From: an uncultured Sphingomonas sp.
Lineage (GTDB): Bacteria; Pseudomonadota; Alphaproteobacteria; Sphingomonadales; Sphingomonadaceae
NCBI RefSeq assembly: GCF_913774285.1
Contig: NZ_CAJYHX010000031.1
Location: 62,001-126,000, forward strand
Direction: 5' to 3'
Length of the DNA stretch: 64,000 bases
Below are positions 60,001 to 64,000 of this stretch, in pieces. How positions within the stretch are numbered: the stretch's first letter is position 1; each line of letters opens with the position of its first letter. The notes beneath the pieces were generated by a model. That model made no database searches, was not told the DNA's origin, and worked only from the letters and a program-made list of their open reading frames with translations. The position numbers and the translations under genes are program-made.

Positions 60001-60264
60001 CGTCTGCGCCCGATCCTGATGACCAGCCTCGCCTTCATCTTCGGCGTGCTGCCGCTGGCGATCTCCACCGGCGCGGGCGCCGGCGGCCAGAACGCGATCG
60101 GCCGTGCGGTGGTGGGCGGCATGCTCTCCGCGACGGTGCTGGCGATCTTCTTCGTGCCGATGTTCTTCGTCGTGGTGCGCAATCTGTTCGATCGCCGCCG
60201 CAACCGGAACGCGGGCCCGGATACCAACCATGACGGCGGTGCAACTGCGCCGCAGGGAGCCTGA
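57091..60264 (+). CDS. RND multidrug efflux transporter, HAE1 (AcrB-like)
   Basis: Inner-membrane proton-driven drug exporter of 1057 residues, forming the trimeric pump. It starts MSRYFIDRPIFAWVIAIIIMLAG, as in AcrB/MexB. The proton-relay aspartates in TM4 are in GLLVDDAIVVVENVERL and the TM10 lysine in GVSAKNAILIVEFAEE. Docking and porter domains are full length. The HAE1 class suggests hydrophobic and amphiphilic drugs, detergents or plant-derived compounds. Substrates cannot be defined from sequence. Confidence 0.97.
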   Translation: MSRYFIDRPIFAWVIAIIIMLAGILAIRSLPIAQFPAIAPPAVSITATYPGADARTLENTTTQIIEQQLKGIDHLRYFSSSSSSAGTVTITLTFEQGTNPDIAQVQVQNKLQAATPLLPQEVQQQGIQVAKATQNFLVVIGLYSENGSHSGTDLADYAVSKLQDPLSRVNGVGDTQVFGSQYAMRIWVDPVKLNKYALTMDDVTTAIRAQNAQVSAGQLGARPAPKEQMLNATVSVQSRLTTPDEFAQIRLKSGTDASVVRLGDVARVEIGAESYGFDSKWNGKPGAGIGIKLAPGANALTTVDLVKARVNEIAKTFPADIKVIYPYDTTPFVRLSVEQVVHTLIEAVVLVFLVMFLFLQNFRATLIPTIAVPVVLLGTFAVMAIAGYSINTLTLFGMVLAIGLLVDDAIVVVENVERLITTEHLSPVDAARKSMEEITSALVGIALVLSAVFLPMAFFGGSTGVIYRQFSITIVSAMVLSVFIALVLTPALCATILKPHNPDKAEGHGPLARFFRWFNRNFDRGQAKYEKGVRRTARSWKRSGLIYLLIIGGMSFLFLRLPGGFLPEEDQGIVIALVQGPAGATSARTDKGLDLIRDHFLKEEAGNVKGVFTINGFSFAGAGQNSGLAFMPLNDWSERPGGKNAAGSIVGRAMGVFSQYRDGLIFAITPPAVQELGNATGFDLQLVDTGGIGHERLLQARNMMLGMAMQDKRLVGVRPNALDDAPQLKVDIDQDKAKALGLDLSSVNSTIATAWGGSYVNDFIDRGRVKRVYVQADAPYRLTPEDIANLFVRGPTGTMTPFTAFSTLSWAQAPVQLTRYNGLPSMEILGSPAPGTSTGDAMAAMEAIHAKLPPGTQLEWTGLSYEERLSGGQAPALYALSLLIVFLCLAALYESWSVPISVILVVPLGVLGALLAAWLTGLNNDIYLQVGLITTIGVSAKNAILIVEFAEERMREGMSAFDSAIEAAKLRLRPILMTSLAFIFGVLPLAISTGAGAGGQNAIGRAVVGGMLSATVLAIFFVPMFFVVVRNLFDRRRNRNAGPDTNHDGGATAPQGA

Positions 60265-60269
60265 CGGCC

Positions 60270-61700
60270 GTGACCAACCGCTTCCCCCTGTTCCTCGCGC
60301 TGGCCGCGAGCACCGCGCTCTCGGCCTGCAACCTGGCGCCCAAGTACAACCGTCCCGAGCCGGCGATCCCGGCGGCGCTGCCCCAGGGCGGCGTCTACCC
60401 GGCGGCGGCCACCGACGCGCCGGACATCAGCAAGGTCGGCTGGCGCGACTTCTTCACCGACGATCGCCTGCGCAAGGTGATCCAGCTGGGCCTGGACAAC
60501 AACCAGGACCTGCGCCTCGCCGCCGCCAACGTGCTGCAGGCGCGGGCGCAGTACCGCGCGCAGCGGGCGGACCTGTTCCCCGCGATCGGCGTGAGCGGCA
60601 CCGGTACCTATACCAACACCGCGCAGTTCGCGGCGAGTGCCGGCGGCGCGCTGGGCGGCGGCGGCGTGCAGGACGTCCAGAACTTCAGCGTCTCCGGCGG
60701 CATCACCTCCTATGAGATCGACCTGTTCGGTCGCGTCCGGAACCTCAGCCGCGCGGCGCAGGAGCAGTATTTCGCGAGCAGCGAGGCGCAGCGCGCCACC
60801 CGCGTCTCGCTGATCGGCGAGATCGCCAGCGCCTGGCTCACCCTCGCCTCGGACCGCGAGCAGCTCGCCATCGCGCAGAACACGCTCAAGGCGTTCCAGC
60901 AGTCGCTGGAGCTGACCCGCGCGCAGTTCCGCATCGGCACGGCCTCCGAACTCGAGTCGCGCCAGGCCGAGACCAGCTACGAATCCGCGCGCAACGACGT
61001 GGCGACGGCACAGACCCGGATCGCGCAGGACATCAACGCGCTCCAGCTGCTCACCGGCGCCACCGTGCCGGCCGAGCTGCTGCCCGAGACGCTGGGCGAC
61101 GCCAAGGCGACGATCGACGCGCTGCCCGGCAACGTGCCGTCGGACGTGCTGCTGCGCCGCCCGGACGTGCTCCAGGCCGAGCACCAGCTGATCGCGCAGA
61201 ACGCCAATATCGGCGCGGCGCGCGCGGCCTTCTTCCCGAGCATCTCGCTCACCGCGACGGTCGGCACGATCGCCTCGACGATCGGCAAGCTGTTCGGGTC
61301 GAACACCGACACCTATACGGTCTCGCCCTCCGCCTCGCTCAACATCTTCAACTTCGGCAAGAACCAGGCGAACCTCGACTATTCGAAGGCCTCGCGCGAC
61401 GCGGCGGTGGCGACCTATCAGAAGACAATCCAGACCGCCTTCCGCGAAGTCGCCGATGCGCTCGCCCAGCGCGGCACGATCGACGAGCAGTTGCGGGCAC
61501 AGAGCGCGCGGGCCAATGCCGCGGAGGTCGCGGCGCGGCTGTCCGACGCGCGCTACCGGGCGGGGGTCGATTCGTTCCTCACCGTGCTCGATTCGCAGCG
61601 CAGCGCCTATGCCGCGGAGCAGAGCCTGGTCACCACCCGGCTCACCCGCGCGAGCAATCTGGTTACCCTGTATAGAACCTTAGGCGGCGGGCTCGACTAG
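60270..61700 (+). CDS. RND outer-membrane factor, NodT-family lipoprotein
   Basis: TolC/OprM-type outer-membrane channel of 476 residues. The signal ends in lipobox LSACN, predicting lipid anchoring. The two repeated OEP domains are visible, for example SYEIDLFGRVRNLSRAAQEQYFAS and LRRPDVLQAEHQLIAQNANIGAARAAFFPSISLTATVG. The C-terminal RYRAGVDSFLTVLDSQRS is typical of NodT family. The start is a GTG at 60270, 5 bases after the pump gene, completing the three-gene operon. Confidence 0.94.
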   Translation: MTNRFPLFLALAASTALSACNLAPKYNRPEPAIPAALPQGGVYPAAATDAPDISKVGWRDFFTDDRLRKVIQLGLDNNQDLRLAAANVLQARAQYRAQRADLFPAIGVSGTGTYTNTAQFAASAGGALGGGGVQDVQNFSVSGGITSYEIDLFGRVRNLSRAAQEQYFASSEAQRATRVSLIGEIASAWLTLASDREQLAIAQNTLKAFQQSLELTRAQFRIGTASELESRQAETSYESARNDVATAQTRIAQDINALQLLTGATVPAELLPETLGDAKATIDALPGNVPSDVLLRRPDVLQAEHQLIAQNANIGAARAAFFPSISLTATVGTIASTIGKLFGSNTDTYTVSPSASLNIFNFGKNQANLDYSKASRDAAVATYQKTIQTAFREVADALAQRGTIDEQLRAQSARANAAEVAARLSDARYRAGVDSFLTVLDSQRSAYAAEQSLVTTRLTRASNLVTLYRTLGGGLD

Positions 61701-61761
61701 ACGCTTGCCAGTTGCGAAAATCGGCATAGTCTCTGGATCCAATAGGAGAAGGAGAGGTGTC

Positions 61762-62070
61762 GTGTCGCTGAACGAAGTGCACCCCGAACAGGCGCAGGAA
61801 CTGCCGCTGCCACAGCTGCCGGTGCAGGCCGCCGACGAGAGCATGATCATCCTTGAGGCCCTGTTGTGCGTGATGCGGGAGAAGAACCTGCTCTCGCGCC
61901 AGGACCTCGAGCTGCTCTGCCAGAAGGTCGAGCGCCGCGCCGCGGGCGTGAGCAAGAACCCCCTGCCCTGCTGCCCGGACAAGGCGGCGAACGCGCGCAA
62001 CTATATCCAGCGCCTCGCCGACTATCTGGGCCACCGCTATGGCGGCAAGCACCTCCGCCGGGTGAGCTGA
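61762..62070 (+). CDS. Small cysteine-containing protein of unknown function
   Basis: A 102-residue protein that I do not recognise. It begins at GTG 61762 (VSLNEVHPEQAQELPLP) after a GGAGAAGGAGAGG ribosome-binding region. It is predicted helical (IILEALLCVMREKNLLSRQDLELLCQKVERR), with four cysteines including CC in NPLPCCPDKAANARNYIQRL, and a basic C-terminus. The spaced cysteines might bind metal. It follows the RND operon on the same strand by 61 bases but has no obvious link to efflux. Confidence 0.65.
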   Translation: MSLNEVHPEQAQELPLPQLPVQAADESMIILEALLCVMREKNLLSRQDLELLCQKVERRAAGVSKNPLPCCPDKAANARNYIQRLADYLGHRYGGKHLRRVS

Positions 62071-62100
62071 GGGCCTAGGGGCACCCGCCCCATCCCCAGC

Positions 62101-62197
62101 CGTCATCCCGGCGAAAGCCGGGATCCATTGGGGTCTCCGTTGCGGCTCTTGCCGCAGCCGAGTGGCATCTGGATCCCGGCTTCCGCCGGGATGACGG
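62101..62197. repeat. Type A intergenic inverted-repeat element (copy 4)
   Basis: Same orientation as the 5.0-kb copy and the same length (97 bases), with centre ATTGGGGTCTCCGTTGCGGC similar to it. Arms are GTCATCCCGGCGAAAGCC and its complement. It lies between the small gene and the FAH hydrolase gene. Confidence 0.9.
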
Positions 62198-62286
62198 GTG
62201 TTGATGCTGCGTGATGCGACCCCACCGGCGATTTCCGCTCGCCCCGCCCCCGCCTCCAATAATCCGACAAATCCGCAAATCCCGCT

Positions 62287-62314
62287 TTGGCGAGGCGGTT
62301 GCCCGCGCTAGGGC
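62287..62314 (+). promoter_or_regulatory. Candidate promoter for the FAH hydrolase gene
   Basis: TTGGCG, a 16-base spacer and TAGGGC, ending 35 bases before the start codon. The -10-like TAGGGC belongs to the TAGRSS set seen upstream of rpsD and pyk. Motif and spacing only. Confidence 0.3.
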
Positions 62315-62349
62315 GCAATCGTCTGTCTTTCCTGAATGAGGACGCTTGC

Positions 62350-63201
62350 ATGAAGTTGCTTCGCTACGGCCCGCGCGGGGGCGAAAAGCCCGGTATCCTG
62401 GACGCCGAAGGCCGCATCCGCGACCTGACCGGCCTGGTACCCGACCTGACCGTCGACGTGATCGAGCGGATCCGCGCGGTCGATCCCACCACGCTGCCGC
62501 TGGTCGAGGGCGATGTCCGCCTCGGCGTGCCGGTCGCGAACATCGGCAAGTTCCTCGCGATCGGCCTCAACTATGCCGATCACGCCCGCGAAGCCGGCCT
62601 CGAGCCGCCGCCCGAGCCGATCTTCTTCACCAAGGCGATCTCGTGCCTCACCGGCCCCAACGACCCGGTGATGATCCCCAAGGGCTCGCAGAAGAGCGAC
62701 TGGGAAGTCGAGCTGGGCGTGATCATCGGCAAGACCTGCCGTTATGTCGACCAAGCCGATGCGCTGGACCATGTCGCGGGCTTCGTCCTCGCCAACGACG
62801 TGTCCGAGCGCGCCTTCCAGAAGGAGCTCGGCAGCCAGTGGGACAAGGGCAAGGGCTGCGACACCTTCGGACCCGTCGGCCCGTGGCTGGTCACCCCGGA
62901 CGAGGTTGCCGATTGCCAGGCGCTCGACATGTATCTCGACCTCAACGGCAAGCGCATGCAGACCGGCAACACCGCGACGATGATCTTCCCGGTGGCGGAA
63001 TGCATCGCCTATATGAGCCGCTTCATCACGCTGCACCCCGGCGACCTGCTGATCACCGGCACGCCCCCGGGCGTCGGCGAGGGGCAGAAGCCGGAGAAGA
63101 TCTTCCTCAAGCCCGGCGACGTGATGGAGCTGGGGATCACCGGCCTCGGCACCCAGCGCCAGGAGGTGATCGCGTTCGATCTCGGGGCGTTCAACGACTG
63201 A
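62350..63201 (+). CDS. FAH-family hydrolase, candidate 2,4-diketo-3-deoxy-L-fuconate hydrolase
   Basis: Fumarylacetoacetate hydrolase-fold enzyme of 283 residues that cleaves C-C bonds of diketo acids. It starts MKLLRYGPRGGEKPGILDAEG. The core FLAIGLNYADHAREAG, KAISCLTGPNDPV, SDWEVELGVIIGKTCRYV, FVLANDVSERAFQ and GPWLVTPDEVAD match the group containing 2,4-diketo-3-deoxy-L-fuconate hydrolase and ureidoglycolate lyase. The metal-binding Glu/Asp residues are present. Given the L-fucose genes 10 kb upstream, the former role, giving pyruvate and L-lactate, is plausible. ATG 62350 begins the conserved N-terminus. Confidence 0.78.
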   Translation: MKLLRYGPRGGEKPGILDAEGRIRDLTGLVPDLTVDVIERIRAVDPTTLPLVEGDVRLGVPVANIGKFLAIGLNYADHAREAGLEPPPEPIFFTKAISCLTGPNDPVMIPKGSQKSDWEVELGVIIGKTCRYVDQADALDHVAGFVLANDVSERAFQKELGSQWDKGKGCDTFGPVGPWLVTPDEVADCQALDMYLDLNGKRMQTGNTATMIFPVAECIAYMSRFITLHPGDLLITGTPPGVGEGQKPEKIFLKPGDVMELGITGLGTQRQEVIAFDLGAFND

Positions 63202-63221
63202 GCCCCGACTCTTCTTCTTCT

Positions 63222-63363
63222 AAATCCCCCTCCCGCCTGCGGGAGGGGTTAGGGGAGGGGGTGTGAGGGTGGCAGGCGAGACGCTGGGGGAACGGGCAAA
63301 GCAGCACATCTTCGATGTCCGCCCTTGCCTTCCGCCCTCACCCTCCCGCAAGCGGGAGGGGAG
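63222..63363. repeat. Type E intergenic element with conserved core (copy 2, inverted)
   Basis: Arms CCCCTCCCGCCTGCGGGAGG and CCTCCCGCAAGCGGGAGGGG pair. The centre, read on the minus strand, repeats the core of the 40.4-kb element (GACATCGAAGATGTGCTGCT ... CAGCGTCTCGCC). It lies between the convergent FAH and GreA/GreB-family genes. Confidence 0.9.
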
Positions 63364-63825
63364 TTAGATCGCCTCCACCGCCAGCACTTCGATCGCCTCT
63401 CGCTTCCCCCCGAAATCGACCCGCTCGCCTTCCTCCGCGCCGAGCAGCGCGTGCGCCAGCGGTGCCTGGAAGGCCAGCCGGTCGGCGGCGGGATCGGCCT
63501 CGTCATGGCCGACGATCTCGATCACCCGCTCGCGGCCATTGAGCCGGATCCGTACCCGCGCGCCGATCCCCGCCACGCCGTCCTCGATGGGCGGCGCGAT
63601 CTGGGCGGTGGCGGCGCGGGTGTTCCAGTAGCGGAGCTCGCGCTTCAGCAATTCCTTCGCCTCCGCATCGCCCTCGGCCTCGATCGCCGCCGCTAGCGCC
63701 GCGACCTTGCTCGCGATCAGCGCCGGCCCCGCCGCCGTGACCAGGTTGGGCCCGGCCGGCAGCGGCAGCTCGAACTTCGGTTCCTTGTGTTCCTCGTCGC
63801 TCTCGCGGCGAAACGCGACACTCAT
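63364..63825 (-). CDS. GreA/GreB-family transcription elongation factor
   Basis: A 153-residue protein of the GreA/GreB superfamily, which rescues backtracked RNA polymerase by stimulating transcript cleavage. The N-terminal coiled-coil (LPAGPNLVTAAGPALIASKVAALAAAIEAEGDAEAKELLKREL) precedes a C-terminal FKBP-like domain (VRIRLNGRERVIEIVGHDEADPAADRLAFQAPLAHALLGAEEGE). It resembles GreB-like alphaproteobacterial paralogues rather than canonical GreA. The start overlaps the end of the upstream aldo/keto reductase by 4 bases (ATGA). Confidence 0.87.
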   Translation of the reverse strand: MSVAFRRESDEEHKEPKFELPLPAGPNLVTAAGPALIASKVAALAAAIEAEGDAEAKELLKRELRYWNTRAATAQIAPPIEDGVAGIGARVRIRLNGRERVIEIVGHDEADPAADRLAFQAPLAHALLGAEEGERVDFGGKREAIEVLAVEAI

Positions 63826-64000
63826 CGTTGCGGCAGATCCTCAAGCGTGGACGATACCTTCCAAAGATCGATCGCGCCTTCGGTTGCATGGGTGTCGATC
63901 TCGGCCAGCTCCTCGGCGGTGAAATCGAGATTCTTCACCGCATCGAGCGAATCGTCGAGCTGCTGCACCGTCCGCGCGCCGACCAGCGCCGAGGTGACGC
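63822..64000 (-). CDS. Aldo/keto reductase, partial (C-terminal end)
   Basis: Only the last ~58 residues are in the window. They read VTSALVGARTVQQLDDSLDAVKN then LDFTAEELAEIDTHATEGAIDLWKVSS. This matches the C-terminus of the YghZ/L-glyceraldehyde-3-phosphate reductase branch of the aldo/keto reductases. The stop codon overlaps the GreA/GreB-family start. The gene continues past the right edge, so the catalytic residues are not visible. Confidence 0.8.
   Translation of the reverse strand, partial: VTSALVGARTVQQLDDSLDAVKNLDFTAEELAEIDTHATEGAIDLWKVSSTLEDLPQR

Overview
The window looks like a chromosome segment from a Sphingomonas-type alphaproteobacterium. Base composition is strongly GC-rich. 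Gene families and neighbourhoods typical of that group occur throughout: sdhCDA, a GapR/DUF2312 gene close to yebC-ruvC, DUF1244, NodT-type RND outer-membrane lipoproteins, secreted M28, S9 and amidohydrolase enzymes, and cytosolic globin-like chemoreceptors. I see no rRNA operon, phage, insertion sequence, plasmid function or CRISPR array. The assignment comes from family recognition only. Coding is dense and no gene-free stretch exceeds 300 bases.

Layout. 1-3.3 kb: an ABC-2 exporter pair (cut at the left edge), queG and rpsD. 3.3-12.7 kb: a secreted M28 peptidase, the two agmatine-to-putrescine enzymes aguA and aguB on either side of a membrane chemoreceptor, a DUF418 protein and a 7TM-GGDEF diguanylate cyclase. 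12.7-24.2 kb: acyl-CoA ligase, semialdehyde dehydrogenase, S9 peptidase, the xseB-ispA-coaD run, a cyclophilin with queA, an EF-hand protein, a CDF metal exporter and a HAD phosphatase. 24.3-30.1 kb: prmA with an SDR, DUF2490, and two overlapping soluble chemoreceptor genes. 30.1-33.1 kb: sdhCDA without sdhB. 33.1-43.9 kb: ruvC, yebC, gapR, a secreted amidohydrolase, DUF1244, pyk, ccmAB, phhB, tonB, pepP and tRNA-Thr. 44.2-55.1 kb: an L-fucose island. 55.1-61.7 kb: a TetR-controlled tripartite RND pump. 61.7-64 kb: a small conserved-looking protein, an FAH-family hydrolase, a GreA/GreB-family factor and the end of an aldo/keto reductase.

The most coherent system is the L-fucose island. A GH29 alpha-L-fucosidase and a Tat-exported esterase would release sugar outside the cytoplasm, and a FucP-type symporter would import it. 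L-fucose dehydrogenase, L-fuconate dehydratase and 2-keto-3-deoxy-L-fuconate dehydrogenase would carry it down the non-phosphorylated route. An IclR regulator is divergent from these genes. That route ends in pyruvate plus L-lactate, and a complete lutABC L-lactate oxidation operon lies immediately downstream in the opposite orientation. The expected last enzyme, 2,4-diketo-3-deoxy-L-fuconate hydrolase, is an FAH-family protein, and a good candidate lies about 10 kb away beyond the RND operon. The lactonase and mutarotase steps are not visible here.

The second striking feature is a population of 80-150-bp intergenic inverted-repeat elements in at least five sequence families. They sit mostly between convergent genes, and several families occur twice or more in the window, sometimes in opposite orientation. 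One copy lies inside the yebC-ruvC operon and reaches almost to the ruvC start codon.
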